A stretch of DNA of 64,000 nucleotides from Lysobacter sp. Root494 (GCF_001427225.1 NZ_LMFH01000006.1:342910-406909), one strand, 5' to 3'. Shown: positions 24,583 to 34,441, counted from the first letter of the stretch. Made by a program: numbers and translations. Notes: generated by a model from the sequence alone, not told the origin.

Positions 24583-24739
24583 CTGGGACCGGAAGCTGCA
24601 GGAGCCGCCCCTCATCATTCCGCAGGATCGATCGTCGCTTTGCACCGGCGGGCGCCGGACAGTCGGCCATTCCACGGCTGCCGCCCCCGAAAACGGGCCG
24701 ATACAATGGCGAACTTTCTCCGCGCCCGAGCATTTCCCG

Positions 24740-25903
24740 ATGGCCCTGCCTTCCAACGACCTGTACGACGTCCGTTCCCTGCTGAGCGAAGAAGAGCGGG
24801 CCGTGCAGGACACCGTCGCGCGCTTCACCAACGAACGCGTGCTGCCGATCATCGGCGACGCCTTCGATGAAGGCCGTTTCCCGCGTGAACTGGTGCCGGA
24901 AATCGCCGAACTGGGCCTGCTGGGTTCCTCGCTTCCCGAGAAGTACGGTTGCGCCGGCCTCAATGCCGTCAGCTACGGCCTGATCTGCCAGGAACTCGAA
25001 CGCGGCGACAGCGGCATCCGCAGCTTCGTCAGCGTGCAGTCCTCGCTGTGCATGTATCCGATCTTTGCCTATGGCAGCGAAGAACAGCGCGAGCGCTGGC
25101 TGCCATCGATGGCGCGCGGCGAGACGATCGGCTGCTTCGGCCTGACCGAGCCGCACGGCGGTTCCGATCCGGCCAACATGAAGACCAACGCCCGCAAGGA
25201 TGGCGGCGACTGGGTCCTCAATGGCTCGAAGATGTGGATCACCAACGGTAACCTGGCCGACATCGCCATCGTCTGGGCGCAGACCGATGAAGGCATCCAG
25301 GGCTTCGTCGTCGAGAAGGGCATGGCCGGTTTCGCCGCGCAGGAAATCAAACACAAGATGTCGCTGCGTGCGTCGGTCACCAGCGCCCTGTACCTCGACA
25401 ACGTGCGTGTGCCGGAAGCCAATCGCCTGCCCAACGTGAAAGGCCTGAAGGGTCCGCTCGGCTGCCTCACCCAGGCGCGTTATGGCATCACCTGGGGACC
25501 GATCGGCGCGGCCATCGCCTGTCTGGACGAGGTGCTGGACTACACCAAGGAACGCATCCTGTTCGACCGCCCGGTGGCGGCAACGCAGAGTGCGCAGATC
25601 AAGATGGCCGAAATGGCCCGCCGCATCACGCTGGCGCAGCTCCTGGTCGTGCAGCTCGGCCGGCTGAAGGATGCAGGCAAGATGCAGCCCGCGCAGGTCT
25701 CGCTGGCGAAGTGGAACAACTGCCGCATGGCGATCGACATCGCGCGCGAATGCCGCGATCTGCTCGGTGGCGCCGGCATCACGACGGAACACGCCGCGAT
25801 CCGGCACGCGCTCAATCTCGAATCGGTCATTACCTACGAAGGCACCGAAACCGTGCACCAGCTGGTGATCGGCCGCGAACTGACGGGTATCAACGCGTTC
25901 TGA
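24740..25903 (+). CDS. gcdH: Glutaryl-CoA dehydrogenase
   Basis: A 387-residue acyl-CoA dehydrogenase of the glutaryl-CoA type, which oxidises and decarboxylates glutaryl-CoA to crotonyl-CoA with FAD in lysine and tryptophan breakdown. The FAD/substrate motif FGLTEPHGGSDPANMKT lies near 133-149. The catalytic glutamate is E367 in VITYEGTETVHQL, aligning with Glu370 of the human enzyme. The YGITWGPIGAA segment and the C-terminus GRELTGINAF are characteristic of this subfamily rather than short-chain enzymes. No other lysine-degradation gene is adjacent. Confidence 0.9.
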   Translation: MALPSNDLYDVRSLLSEEERAVQDTVARFTNERVLPIIGDAFDEGRFPRELVPEIAELGLLGSSLPEKYGCAGLNAVSYGLICQELERGDSGIRSFVSVQSSLCMYPIFAYGSEEQRERWLPSMARGETIGCFGLTEPHGGSDPANMKTNARKDGGDWVLNGSKMWITNGNLADIAIVWAQTDEGIQGFVVEKGMAGFAAQEIKHKMSLRASVTSALYLDNVRVPEANRLPNVKGLKGPLGCLTQARYGITWGPIGAAIACLDEVLDYTKERILFDRPVAATQSAQIKMAEMARRITLAQLLVVQLGRLKDAGKMQPAQVSLAKWNNCRMAIDIARECRDLLGGAGITTEHAAIRHALNLESVITYEGTETVHQLVIGRELTGINAF

Positions 25904-25969
25904 TGTTGCAAGCGCCGTCGCGCGAAAGCGCGATGTCGGGAACAATCGCAAACACCAGGGAGGACAGCC

Positions 25970-26518
25970 GTGGCAGTTCCTGATGTCCAGCTCGAAACAT
26001 CGCGCCTGATCCTGCGCGTGCCGCGCATGGAAGATTTCGATCGCTACGCCGAGATGCTCGCGGACGAAAGCTCGCACCATATCGGCGGTCCGCTGCAGCG
26101 CCACGATGCGTGGCGACGCTTCCTGCAGATGCCGGGCGCGTGGATGCTGCAGGGTTTCGCGATGTTCTCGGTGATCGAAAAGGCGAGCGGCCGCTGGATG
26201 GGCCAGGCGGGCCCATGGCAGCCGGATGGGTGGCCAGGGACTGAAGTCGGCTATTCGTTCCACCCCGATGCACGCGGCAAGGGCTATGCGACCGAAGCTT
26301 GCGCGGCGGCGATGGACTGGGCATTCGACGTGCTGGGCTGGAGCGAGGTGATCCATTCCATCGCACCGACCAATACGGCATCGCAGGCGGTCGCGCAGCG
26401 GCTGGGTTCTCGAAATCGCGGCCCTGGCAAGTTGCCGGCACCGCTTGATGTGCATCCGATCGAGATCTGGGCCCAGACCCGCGACGAATGGCTCGCACGC
26501 AGGGAAGTCGCCGCGTGA
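25970..26518 (+). CDS. GNAT-family N-acetyltransferase
   Basis: A 182-residue RimJ/RimL-like acetyltransferase. The acetyl-CoA loop is visible as ARGKGYATEA near 103-112, with AMDWAFDVLGW and IAPTNTASQAVAQRLG following. GTG at 25970 is preceded by GGAGG at seven bases, which decides the start. Its TGA overlaps the GTG of the next gene. The substrate is unknown; coupling to a GST gene hints at detoxification but does not prove it. Confidence 0.85.
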   Translation: MAVPDVQLETSRLILRVPRMEDFDRYAEMLADESSHHIGGPLQRHDAWRRFLQMPGAWMLQGFAMFSVIEKASGRWMGQAGPWQPDGWPGTEVGYSFHPDARGKGYATEACAAAMDWAFDVLGWSEVIHSIAPTNTASQAVAQRLGSRNRGPGKLPAPLDVHPIEIWAQTRDEWLARREVAA

Positions 26519-27156
26519 TCACCGTCTACGGTTTCTCGCCCTCGGGCAATTGCCACAAGGTGCGGCTGTTGCTGGAGCAGCTCGGCCGCGACTATCGCTG
26601 GGTCGAGGTCAACAGCGCGATCGGCGAAACACGCCAACCTGGATTCCTGGCGAAGAACCCGAACGGCAGGGTGCCCTTCATCGAACTCGATGATGGCCGC
26701 GTGCTCACCGAATCCAACGCGATCCTGCACTGGCTCGCGGAAGGCACGCCTTTCCTGCCGATCGATCCGTGGCAGAAGGCGAAGGCGCTGAGCTGGATGT
26801 TCTTCGAGCAGTACAGCCACGAGCCGTACATCGCCGTTGCACGCTTTATCTCCGGCTGGACGCCCATCGATTCGCCGCGTCGCGCCGATCTGCCACGACT
26901 GCGCGAACGCGGCCACGAGGCGCTCGCGGTGATGGAGCGACATCTCTCGTCGCATAGCTGGTTCACCGGCGACTTCTATGGCATCGCGGATATCGCGCTG
27001 TTCGCCTACACCTGCGTCGCGGGCCACGGCGGCATCGGTCTCGAGCGCTATCCGGCGATCCTCGACTGGCTGGCGCGCGTGTCCGAAGTGCCCGGATTCG
27101 TGTCGCTTCCGCAGCCGGATGCTGCTGCGCAGGCGCTGATCGATCAATCCACGTAG
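26515..27156 (+). CDS. Glutathione S-transferase-family protein
   Basis: A 213-residue cytosolic GST. The N-terminal thioredoxin-like domain includes YGFSPSGNCHKVRLLLEQL and the glutathione-binding turns NPNGRVPFIEL and TESNAIL. The all-helical C-terminal domain follows from about residue 85. The start GTG at 26515 overlaps the stop of the GNAT gene (GTGA) and has AGGGAAG upstream; ATG 26488 in the same frame is less likely. The serine-rich N-terminal motif suggests a theta/beta-like bacterial class, but the substrate is open. Confidence 0.87.
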   Translation: MITVYGFSPSGNCHKVRLLLEQLGRDYRWVEVNSAIGETRQPGFLAKNPNGRVPFIELDDGRVLTESNAILHWLAEGTPFLPIDPWQKAKALSWMFFEQYSHEPYIAVARFISGWTPIDSPRRADLPRLRERGHEALAVMERHLSSHSWFTGDFYGIADIALFAYTCVAGHGGIGLERYPAILDWLARVSEVPGFVSLPQPDAAAQALIDQST

Positions 27157-27214
27157 GGCGGGCTCAAGCCCCACCTTGCGACCACTCCAATGGCGGGCCT
27201 GAGCCCGCCCTACG
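27152..27214. repeat. Intergenic inverted repeat (CGTAGGGCGGGCT type)
   Basis: CGTAGGGCGGGCTCAAGCCC on the left and GGGCCTGAGCCCGCCCTACG on the right form an imperfect hairpin of about 20 bp arms in the gap between the GST and E1 genes. The sequence type is a common interspersed element in xanthomonads. It ends just before the E1 start and may attenuate read-through. Confidence 0.75.
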
Positions 27215-27216
27215 AA

Positions 27217-29511
27217 ATGACCCCCATGTTCGCAACTGTTCCGAACCCCATTCCCGCCCGCATGAAAGGCCTCAACCGGGCCGAGATCTGCGACGTCAAT
27301 TTCAGCGAGTTCGTAAAAGCGTGGGATGGCCGCAGCGATGCGAAGCCGACGGCGCACGAGGCCATCCTCGATGGCAGCGCGCTCGATGCGCAGGGCTTCC
27401 GTGAACTGTTCGAGTCGCAGCTCATCAGTCGGCACCTCGACCTGATGGCGCGCGTGCTGCGCGTCCAGAACAAGGTCTTCTACACCATCGGTTCATCGGG
27501 ACACGAAGGCAACGCGATGGTCGCGCGCCTGACGCGCCACACCGATCCGGCATTCCTGCATTACCGCTCCGGCGGCTTCATGGCCGAGCGTTTCCGCAAG
27601 TTGCCGGGCACCGGCGGTAAGAAGCTTGATCCGGTGATGGATTCCGCGCTGTCCTTCGCTGCCAGCAAGGACGATCCCGCATCGGGTGGCCGTCACAAGG
27701 TGTGGGGCAGCAAGCCGTTGTGGGTGCTACCACAGACGTCGACGATCGCTTCCCACCTGCCCAAGGCATTGGGCACCGCGGTTGCCATCGAGGCCGGCAG
27801 GCGCCTCGGCCACCAGTTGCCGGTCCCGGATGACAGCATCGCGATCTGTTCGTTCGGGGATGCGTCGGCGAACCACGCCACTGCGCAAACCGCGTTCAAC
27901 GCGGCCGCGTGGACTGCGTACCAGAAGCTGCCGGCGCCCGTGCTTTTCGTATGCGAAGACAACGGCATCGGAATCTCGGTCAAGACGCCGAGCGGCTGGA
28001 TAGCCAATCGTTTCCAGCACGTGGATGGCCTCGACTACTTCTTCGCCGACGGCCTCGACCTTGCCTCGGGCTACGGCGATGTGCAGAAGGCCGTCGAGCA
28101 TTGCCGTCGCACGCGCCGCCCGACATTCCTGCATCTCAAGACCAACCGGATCATGGGCCATGCCGGTACCGATTTCGAGATCGAGTGGCGTTCGGTCGAA
28201 GAGTTGTGCACGGTAGAAGCCGCAGATCCGCTGTTGCGTTCTGCCGAGATCGCCCTCGAGTCCGGGCTGATGTCGAAGGATGAAGTCCTCGAGCTGTACG
28301 AAGCGACGCGGAAGAAATGCTTCGCTGCCGCGGAAGAAGCCGATCGTCGCCCCAAGCTGGACAAGCTGGCCGATGTGATCGCACCACTAGCTCCGTACTC
28401 ACCGGAGAAAGTGAAGCGGGAAGCCGCACGCGCCGATTACGGCGATCGCCGCCTCGAAGTCTTCGGCAGCGAAGCGAAGCTCCCGGAGAACCAGCCACCC
28501 CGCCACCTCGCCATCCAGATCAACAACGCGCTGCACGACATCTTCGCCAAGTATCCCGACACGCTTTTGTTCGGGGAGGACGTGGCGCAGAAGGGCGGCG
28601 TCTATACCGTCACCAAGGGCTTGCAGAAGGCGTTCGGGCCGCGCCGGGTGTTCAACACGCTGCTCGACGAAACGATGATCCTGGGCATGGCGCAGGGATT
28701 CGCGAACATGGGCATGCTGCCGATTCCCGAGATCCAGTACCTCGCGTACTTCCACAACGCCTGTGACCAGATCCGCGGCGAAGCGGCTTCACTGCAGTTC
28801 TTCAGCAACAACCAGTACGCCAATCCGATGGTCGTGCGCATCGCGGGCCTGGGTTACCAGCGCGGTTTCGGTGGCCACTTCCACAACGACAACTCGATCA
28901 CCGCGCTGCGCGACATTCCGGGACTCGTGGTCGGTTGTCCGTCGCGCGGCGATGATGCGGCGACGATGCTGCGCACGCTCACCGCACTGGCGAAGGTCGA
29001 TGGCCGCGTCAGCGTATTCCTCGAGCCCATCGCGCTGTACATGGCCAAGGATCTGTACGAAGCGGGCGACGGCCAATGGCTCACGACGTACCCGAAGCCT
29101 GACGAAGCGATGACGCTCGGCGAAGGCCGCGTCTACGGCGAGGGTAACGACGACCTGGTGATCTTCAGTTACGGCAACGGCGTGCCGATGAGCCTGCGTG
29201 CGGCGCGTGCCATCGAAGCCAACCACGGCTGGAAAGTGCGCGTGGTCGACCTGCGCTGGCTGGTACCGCTCAACGAAGCCTATATCGTCGAACAGGCCAG
29301 GTCGGCCAAGCGGATCATCATTGTCGATGAAGGACGCCACAGCGCCGGCGTTGGCGAGGGCGTCATCACGGCGATCGCCGAAGGGGGCTTCGGTGCGCGA
29401 CCGTTCCAGCGCGTCGTGGGTGTCGATACCTACACGCCGCTGGCCGGCGCTGCTTTCCTGGTGATTCCGGGCGAGGACGACATCGTGGCCGCTGCCGGCA
29501 GGCTCGCGTAG
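27217..29511 (+). CDS. Fused E1 alpha-beta subunit of a 2-oxo acid (branched-chain type) dehydrogenase
   Basis: A 764-residue thiamine-diphosphate enzyme in which the alpha and beta E1 subunits, normally separate chains, are joined. Residues about 25-400 are the alpha part, with the ThDP motif starting at GDASANHATAQ near 214 and ending in CEDNGIGISV. Residues about 425-764 are the beta part (LFGEDVAQKGGVYTVTKGL). The enzyme decarboxylates a 2-oxo acid and passes the acyl group to a lipoyl E2. E2 and E3 genes are not nearby. ATGs at 27217 and 27226 are both possible starts. The alpha part resembles the 2-oxoisovalerate type, but specificity is inferred. Confidence 0.87.
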   Translation: MTPMFATVPNPIPARMKGLNRAEICDVNFSEFVKAWDGRSDAKPTAHEAILDGSALDAQGFRELFESQLISRHLDLMARVLRVQNKVFYTIGSSGHEGNAMVARLTRHTDPAFLHYRSGGFMAERFRKLPGTGGKKLDPVMDSALSFAASKDDPASGGRHKVWGSKPLWVLPQTSTIASHLPKALGTAVAIEAGRRLGHQLPVPDDSIAICSFGDASANHATAQTAFNAAAWTAYQKLPAPVLFVCEDNGIGISVKTPSGWIANRFQHVDGLDYFFADGLDLASGYGDVQKAVEHCRRTRRPTFLHLKTNRIMGHAGTDFEIEWRSVEELCTVEAADPLLRSAEIALESGLMSKDEVLELYEATRKKCFAAAEEADRRPKLDKLADVIAPLAPYSPEKVKREAARADYGDRRLEVFGSEAKLPENQPPRHLAIQINNALHDIFAKYPDTLLFGEDVAQKGGVYTVTKGLQKAFGPRRVFNTLLDETMILGMAQGFANMGMLPIPEIQYLAYFHNACDQIRGEAASLQFFSNNQYANPMVVRIAGLGYQRGFGGHFHNDNSITALRDIPGLVVGCPSRGDDAATMLRTLTALAKVDGRVSVFLEPIALYMAKDLYEAGDGQWLTTYPKPDEAMTLGEGRVYGEGNDDLVIFSYGNGVPMSLRAARAIEANHGWKVRVVDLRWLVPLNEAYIVEQARSAKRIIIVDEGRHSAGVGEGVITAIAEGGFGARPFQRVVGVDTYTPLAGAAFLVIPGEDDIVAAAGRLA

Positions 29512-29563
29512 AGTGGGGTCAGGCCGCTGCTCGTGCGCTAAAGGCGAAAAGAATGAAGCAGGC

Positions 29564-29589
29564 AAAAAGGCGGGCGTTTGAGCCCGCCC
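29564..29589 (-). terminator. Rho-independent terminator of ygfZ
   Basis: Read on the minus strand, GGCGGGCTC/ with GCCCGCC forms a stem with an AAAC loop followed by TTTTT, about 15 bp after the ygfZ stop. It may also help end the convergent E1 transcript. Confidence 0.8.
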
Positions 29590-29605
29590 ATGGCCACATA
29601 CTTCT

Positions 29606-30478
29606 TCAGCGGGCGAGTCCTTCGCCGAGCGGAAACTCGCGTACTTCGATGGCGCCTGCCTGGAGCGCAATCAGCTCACGCTCAAGTGGTGCAACAACCA
29701 GCGCAAGATGCCGCTCGCCATCATCCGCGCTCGCAACCAGGTGGCCGAGCGGTTGCCCGCCAGCAAGCAGGTCGTCACCGGCACGCATCGCTTCGTTGCC
29801 TTCGACCAAAGCCAGGCCACGCTTCACTTTCCCGAGGAAGTGCGTGCGTGCGACGATTTCCTGGCCTGGATAGCAACCCTTCTTCACGCTGAAGGCATTG
29901 AGCCGATCCAGTGACAGCTGCTGCGGCGTCCAGTGATCGCTCTGCGAAGAGGGGAGGCGCGGCAAACCATGCTCCAGGTCGAACGCTGCCCAGCGCTGCA
30001 TCCATACAGCATCGTGCGAAGCGGTCGAATCCGGCACGATGCGCAAAGTGCGCGGGCCAGCGTCCGCACTGAAGTCGAGCTCCACGCCGGACGCGGGATC
30101 GCCCGTCAGATCATTGCCACGTGCCACCGAGGGCGACGCGAAGGCACCTTCCACGTGCAGATCGTCGCGCACGGCGATCGTGACCTTGGCCCTGAAGACG
30201 AAGCGCTGCAGCGCCGCCGCCAGCGCCACCGGGTCGGTATCCGGCACGAGCAGCCACAGAGTTTCTTCGTCGAACTTCAGCAGCGCAAACAGCGCAATCA
30301 CGCGTCCCTTGGGTGTCAGCCACCCGTTCCATTGCCATCGTCCGGGGGCGAGCAACTTCAGATCATTCATGAACTGCGCCTGCGCAAATGCCGACGCATC
30401 ACGCCCTGAAAGGGCGATCACGCGGTGGTCGGGAAGGGCGAATGCCCGGCCCGGCAAGGCCTGCGGGTTGTCATGCAT
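29606..30478 (-). CDS. ygfZ: Folate-binding protein YgfZ (iron-sulfur cluster repair/assembly)
   Basis: A 290-residue GcvT-like folate-binding protein that supports repair or assembly of certain iron-sulfur enzymes. The hallmark motif KGCYPGQEIVART with its essential cysteine is present near residues 193-205. The N-terminal part carries LSGRDASAFAQAQFMNDL and the C-terminal beta domain ends the protein. Its placement next to the succinate dehydrogenase locus, which encodes an iron-sulfur enzyme and a flavinylation factor, fits its role. It is divergent from the SDHAF4-like gene. Confidence 0.92.
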   Translation of the reverse strand: MHDNPQALPGRAFALPDHRVIALSGRDASAFAQAQFMNDLKLLAPGRWQWNGWLTPKGRVIALFALLKFDEETLWLLVPDTDPVALAAALQRFVFRAKVTIAVRDDLHVEGAFASPSVARGNDLTGDPASGVELDFSADAGPRTLRIVPDSTASHDAVWMQRWAAFDLEHGLPRLPSSQSDHWTPQQLSLDRLNAFSVKKGCYPGQEIVARTHFLGKVKRGLALVEGNEAMRAGDDLLAGGQPLGHLVASADDGERHLALVVAPLERELIALQAGAIEVREFPLGEGLAR

Positions 30479-30508
30479 GGGGGCTGGGAACTAAAATTTC
30501 GTACTCAG

Positions 30509-30694
30509 ATGATAGGCCAATCCTCCCAGAAGGCCCCGTACGAGAACGTCATCGACGTTCCGTCCGACGCAGAGCAGACGCCCGCGCCGACCGGTTCGAA
30601 GACGGATCACCCGAAGGAGTGGGGTGGACGCGAAGGTCCGGAGCCCACCCGTTACGGAGACTGGGAAAAGAACGGCCGCTGCATCGACTTCTAG
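30509..30694 (+). CDS. SDHAF4-like (DUF1674) succinate dehydrogenase assembly protein
   Basis: A 61-residue protein ending in the DUF1674 signature: GGREGPEPTRYGDWEKNGRCIDF split as GREGPEPTRYGDWE, then a basic turn and the terminal CIDF. In mitochondria SDHAF4 binds flavinylated SdhA before complex assembly. The ATG at 30509 removes an upstream in-frame extension that overlaps ygfZ on the other strand. It sits 74 bp before sdhC, in the right place to act on the same complex. Confidence 0.85.
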   Translation: MIGQSSQKAPYENVIDVPSDAEQTPAPTGSKTDHPKEWGGREGPEPTRYGDWEKNGRCIDF

Positions 30695-30768
30695 CTTTCA
30701 CGCTCCACAGCTCACTCCGCACTTCCGCCACGCGGCCCTGCCGCCCAGCCGAGAGACACCGCACGCTC

Positions 30769-31176
30769 ATGGCCGAACACCCACGCGTTCGCGAACGTCC
30801 CTTGTCGCCCCACCTGCAGGTTTACAGCTGGCAGGTGCAGATGGTGACTTCGATCCTTCACCGCGCGACCGGCATCGTTCTCGCCCTGGGCAGCCTGCTC
30901 ATGGTCTGCGCGTTTGTCTCGCTGGCCGCTGGCCCTTCGAGTTGGGCGGAGTTCAGCGCATTCGCGCGTTCGCCGCTGGGCTTCCTGATCATGTTCGGCT
31001 GGAGCTGGTCGCTCGCCTATCACCTCATCAACGGCATCCGCCACCTGGTGCAGGACGCGGGTTACGGCTATGCGATCGCGAACTTCGTGCGCAACAGCTG
31101 GATTTCGGTGTTCGGCAGCCTTGTGTTGACGGCGTTGATCTGGGTCGTGGCGATCATGCAGCGGGGTGGCGCATGA
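30769..31176 (+). CDS. sdhC: Succinate dehydrogenase cytochrome b556 subunit SdhC
   Basis: A 135-residue membrane anchor subunit with three helices (about 30-52, 66-88, 107-130). The quinone/haem-site signature RPLSPHLQVYSWQVQMVTSILHR is visible in parts: RPLSPHLQVY near 10-19 and SILHRATG near 28-35. The second helix carries the histidine pair region LAYHLINGIRHL that ligates haem b. The ATG at 30769 is within the longer open frame. The stop overlaps sdhD (ATGA). Confidence 0.93.
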   Translation: MAEHPRVRERPLSPHLQVYSWQVQMVTSILHRATGIVLALGSLLMVCAFVSLAAGPSSWAEFSAFARSPLGFLIMFGWSWSLAYHLINGIRHLVQDAGYGYAIANFVRNSWISVFGSLVLTALIWVVAIMQRGGA

Positions 31177-31568
31177 GCTTTCCCAGCAACCGCCTGCGCA
31201 CGCCGCTGAAGAACGCGCGCGGCCTCGGCTCCGCGAAGGATGGCACGCACCACTTCGTGCTCCAGCGCATCACCGCGATCGCGCTGGTGTTCCTGTCGCT
31301 GTACGTCATCGGCCTGATCATCTCGCTCATCGGCGACGACTACATGACCGTGCGTTCGGCCGTGGCGAATCCGTGGAACGCGACGCTGCTAGTGGCCTTC
31401 GTCATCGCGACGTTCTGGCACGCCAAGCTCGGCCTACAGGTCATCATCGAGGACTACGTGCATACGCCGTGGTCGGCGACGACGCTGCACCTGCTCAACA
31501 TCTTCATCTGCGTCCTCGCGGCACTCGCCAGCGTGCTCGCCATCATCCGCATCGCGCTGGGAGCCTGA
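31173..31568 (+). CDS. sdhD: Succinate dehydrogenase membrane anchor subunit SdhD
   Basis: A 131-residue hydrophobic subunit with three helices. The N-terminus has the SAKDGTHHFVLQRITAIAL segment and the middle helix ends FWHAKLGLQVIIEDYVH, the region that supplies a haem ligand and faces the quinone site. It overlaps sdhC by four bases, and sdhA starts four bases after its stop. Confidence 0.93.
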   Translation: MSFPSNRLRTPLKNARGLGSAKDGTHHFVLQRITAIALVFLSLYVIGLIISLIGDDYMTVRSAVANPWNATLLVAFVIATFWHAKLGLQVIIEDYVHTPWSATTLHLLNIFICVLAALASVLAIIRIALGA

Positions 31569-31571
31569 GTC

Positions 31572-33362
31572 GTGCCGGCTTATCAAATCCAGGAACACAA
31601 GTTCGACATGGTCGTGGTCGGCGCCGGTGGCGCGGGCCTGCGTGCGACCTTCGGTCTCGCCCAGAAGGGCCTGAAGACGGCGTGCATCACCAAGGTCTTC
31701 CCGACGCGTTCGCACACCGTCGCGGCACAGGGCGGCGTGGCCGCTGCGCTCGCGAACATGGGCGAGGACGACTGGCGCTACCACTTCTTCGACACCGTAA
31801 AGGGTTCGGACTGGCTGGGTGACCAGGACGCGATCGAGTACATGTGCAAGGAAGCGATTCCGGCGATCGTCGAACTCGAGCATTACGGCGTGCCGTTCTC
31901 GCGCACCGAGGACGGCCGCATCTACCAGCGTCCGTTCGGTGGGATGACCACGCGCTTCGGCGAAGGCCCGCCGGCGCAGCGCACCTGCGCGGCGGCCGAT
32001 CGCACCGGCCACGCGATCCTGCACACGCTGTACCAGCAGTCGCTCGCGCATGACGCGCAGTTCTTCATCGAATACTTCGCGCTCGACCTGATCATGGACC
32101 AGCACGGCGCCTGCCGTGGCGTGCTCGCCCTCGACATGGCCGAAGGCACGCTGCATCTGTTCCGCGCGCAGGGCACTGTGCTGGCGACGGGTGGCTACGG
32201 TCGCGCCTATTTCAGCGCCACTTCTGCGCACACCTGCACCGGCGACGGCGGCGGCATGGCGCTGCGCGCGGGCCTCGGGATGCAGGACATGGAATTCGTG
32301 CAGTTCCACCCGACCGGTATCTACGGCGCGGGCTGCCTGATCACAGAGGGTGTGCGCGGCGAAGGCGGCATCCTGCGCAACTCCAACGGCGAGCGCTTCA
32401 TGGAGCGCTACGCGCCGAGCGTGAAGGACCTCGCCCCGCGCGACATGGTCAGCCGCGCGATGACGATCGAAATCCGCGAAGGCCGCGGCGTCGGCGAGCA
32501 CAAGGACCACATCCTGCTCGACCTCACGCACCTCGGTCCCGAAGTGATCCACGAGAAGCTGCCGGGTATCGCAGAGTCGGCACGCATCTTCGCGGGCGTC
32601 GATGTCGAAAAGCAGCCGATCCCGGTGCTGCCGACCGTGCACTACAACATGGGTGGCATTCCGACCAACTACCACGGCGAAGTGGTGCAGTTGCGCGAAG
32701 GCAACCCGGACGCGGTCGTTCCCGGCCTGTACGCCATCGGCGAAGCCGCGTGCGTATCGGTACACGGCGCCAATCGCCTCGGTTCGAACTCGCTGCTCGA
32801 CCTCGTCGTGTTCGGCCGCGCCGTCGCCAATCGCGCGGCGGAAACGATCAAGCCGAACGGCGATCCGGGCAAGCTCGCTTCCGATGCCTGCGATGCTTCG
32901 CTGGCGCGCCTCGACAGGCTGCGCAACGCGAGCGGCGGCACGCCGACTTCGATCATTCGCGACAAGATGCAGCGCACGATGCAGGCCGACGCCGCGGTGT
33001 TCCGTACCGGTGAAACGCTGGCCGATGGCGTGCGCAAGATGCGCGAGATCCACGCGTCGTTCGCCGACGTGCGCGTCAGCGACCGCTCGCTGGTATGGAA
33101 CTCTGACCTGATCGAAACGTTCGAATTGTCGAACCTGCTCGACCAGGCGCTCGCGACAATCGTTTCCGCCGAGAACCGCCAGGAGTCGCGCGGCGCGCAT
33201 GCCCGCGAGGACTTCCCGGACCGTGACGACGCCAACTGGCAGAAGCACACCCTGTGCTGGGTCGATGGCGCCGGCAACACCGCCATCGACTACCGCCCGG
33301 TGCATATGTACACGCTGACGGACGACGTCGCCGTGGTGCCCCCGAAGAAGCGCGTCTACTGA
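31572..33362 (+). CDS. sdhA: Succinate dehydrogenase flavoprotein subunit SdhA
   Basis: The 596-residue FAD subunit that oxidises succinate to fumarate. The FAD loop GAGGAGLRA lies near 17-25. The covalent-flavin histidine is H48 in [10 protein letters not shown]. Substrate-binding parts include [12 protein letters not shown] and the catalytic segment around [13 protein letters not shown]. The C-terminal HRRPHM-like end reads [12 protein letters not shown]. The start is GTG at 31572, directly behind sdhD. Flavinylation should depend on SdhE, encoded 3 kb downstream. Confidence 0.95.
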   Translation: MPAYQIQEHKFDMVVVGAGGAGLRATFGLAQKGLKTACITKVFPTRSHTVAAQGGVAAALANMGEDDWRYHFFDTVKGSDWLGDQDAIEYMCKEAIPAIVELEHYGVPFSRTEDGRIYQRPFGGMTTRFGEGPPAQRTCAAADRTGHAILHTLYQQSLAHDAQFFIEYFALDLIMDQHGACRGVLALDMAEGTLHLFRAQGTVLATGGYGRAYFSATSAHTCTGDGGGMALRAGLGMQDMEFVQFHPTGIYGAGCLITEGVRGEGGILRNSNGERFMERYAPSVKDLAPRDMVSRAMTIEIREGRGVGEHKDHILLDLTHLGPEVIHEKLPGIAESARIFAGVDVEKQPIPVLPTVHYNMGGIPTNYHGEVVQLREGNPDAVVPGLYAIGEAACVSVHGANRLGSNSLLDLVVFGRAVANRAAETIKPNGDPGKLASDACDASLARLDRLRNASGGTPTSIIRDKMQRTMQADAAVFRTGETLADGVRKMREIHASFADVRVSDRSLVWNSDLIETFELSNLLDQALATIVSAENRQESRGAHAREDFPDRDDANWQKHTLCWVDGAGNTAIDYRPVHMYTLTDDVAVVPPKKRVY

Positions 33363-33372
33363 GGACGATGCA

Positions 33373-33579
33373 ATGAACCCTGCTTACGTTGCAGCGATCA
33401 TCTTCATGCTGGCTTGCGGCTGGCGCGCATGGGTGATTTTGCGCGACGCACAGCCGTGGATCCGCTCTATCGGGTCTGTGTTCAGTGCGATCGCCCCACT
33501 GCCTGTCTTCCTGGTTGTGGTCATCTATCACTACGCAGCCAAGCGCACACAGCGCCTGGGCGCCGTGGCAACTCAGTAA
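33373..33579 (+). CDS. Small two-helix membrane protein between sdhA and sdhB
   Basis: A 68-residue protein with two hydrophobic segments (about 4-21 and 36-52) and a basic C-terminal tail. GAGGACG lies well placed before the ATG, the frame fits the gap exactly, and its stop is 14 bases before sdhB, so it looks like a real operon member. I do not recognise its family. Its position suggests an accessory or assembly role for the membrane-bound complex. Confidence 0.72.
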   Translation: MNPAYVAAIIFMLACGWRAWVILRDAQPWIRSIGSVFSAIAPLPVFLVVVIYHYAAKRTQRLGAVATQ

Positions 33580-33593
33580 GAGACACCGCCCAA

Positions 33594-34376
33594 ATGGCCG
33601 AATTCACTCTCCCTAAAAACTCGCAGATCCAGAAGGGCCGGCATTGGGCTTCGCCCGGCGCGAAGCAGCCGCGCACCTTCAAGGTCTACCGCTGGAATCC
33701 CGACGACGGCATGAACCCGCGCGTAGACACCTACGAGGTGGACATGGCGGCCTGCGGTCCGATGGTTCTCGACGCGCTGATCAAGATCAAGAACGAGATC
33801 GATCCGACGCTGACATTCCGCCGTTCCTGCCGCGAAGGCATCTGCGGTTCGTGCGCGATGAACATCGACGGCACCAACACGCTGGCCTGCACCAAGGCGA
33901 TCGACGACTGCAGCAAGCCGGAAGTGCCGGTCTATCCGCTGCCGCACATGCCGGTGGTGAAGGACCTGGTGCCTGATCTCACGCATTTCTATGCGCAGTA
34001 CGCGTCGATCAAACCGTGGCTGCGCACGCAGAGCCCGACGCCGTCCGATCGCGAGCGCCTGCAGTCGCCGGCCGACCGCAAGAAGCTCGACGGCCTGTAC
34101 GAATGCATCCTGTGCGCGTGCTGCTCGACCTCGTGTCCGAGTTACTGGTGGAACGGCGAACGTTACCTCGGCCCGGCAGTCCTGTTGCAGGCCTACCGCT
34201 GGATCGTCGATTCGCGCGACGAAGATACCGGTGCGCGCCTGGACGATCTCGAAGATCCGTTCAAGCTGTATCGCTGCCACACGATCATGAACTGCGCGCG
34301 GACGTGCCCGAAGGGATTGAACCCGGCGCTCGCGATCGCCGAGATCAAGAAGCTGATGCTGGCCCGGCGGGTCTGA
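33594..34376 (+). CDS. sdhB: Succinate dehydrogenase iron-sulfur subunit SdhB
   Basis: The 260-residue iron-sulfur subunit linking SdhA to the quinone site. The [2Fe-2S] cluster ligands appear in [18 protein letters not shown] and TLACTKAID, the [4Fe-4S] in [16 protein letters not shown], and the [3Fe-4S] in [17 protein letters not shown]. The ATG at 33594 gives the expected [10 protein letters not shown] opening. The protein is slightly longer than E. coli SdhB (238), mainly at the N-terminus. A strong terminator follows at 34405. Confidence 0.95.
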   Translation: MAEFTLPKNSQIQKGRHWASPGAKQPRTFKVYRWNPDDGMNPRVDTYEVDMAACGPMVLDALIKIKNEIDPTLTFRRSCREGICGSCAMNIDGTNTLACTKAIDDCSKPEVPVYPLPHMPVVKDLVPDLTHFYAQYASIKPWLRTQSPTPSDRERLQSPADRKKLDGLYECILCACCSTSCPSYWWNGERYLGPAVLLQAYRWIVDSRDEDTGARLDDLEDPFKLYRCHTIMNCARTCPKGLNPALAIAEIKKLMLARRV

Positions 34377-34404
34377 GGCGGGACGGAAGGCTTGGAGCAA
34401 TCAC

Positions 34405-34429
34405 AAAAGGCGTGCAATGCACGCCTTTT
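34405..34429. terminator. Terminator after sdhB
   Basis: AAAAGGCGTGCA/TGCACGCCTTTT is a near-perfect palindrome ending in a T-run, 28 bp after the sdhB stop, separating the sdh core from the MAPEG-sdhE genes. Confidence 0.85.
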
Positions 34430-34441
34430 GCTTGAGGGGTA

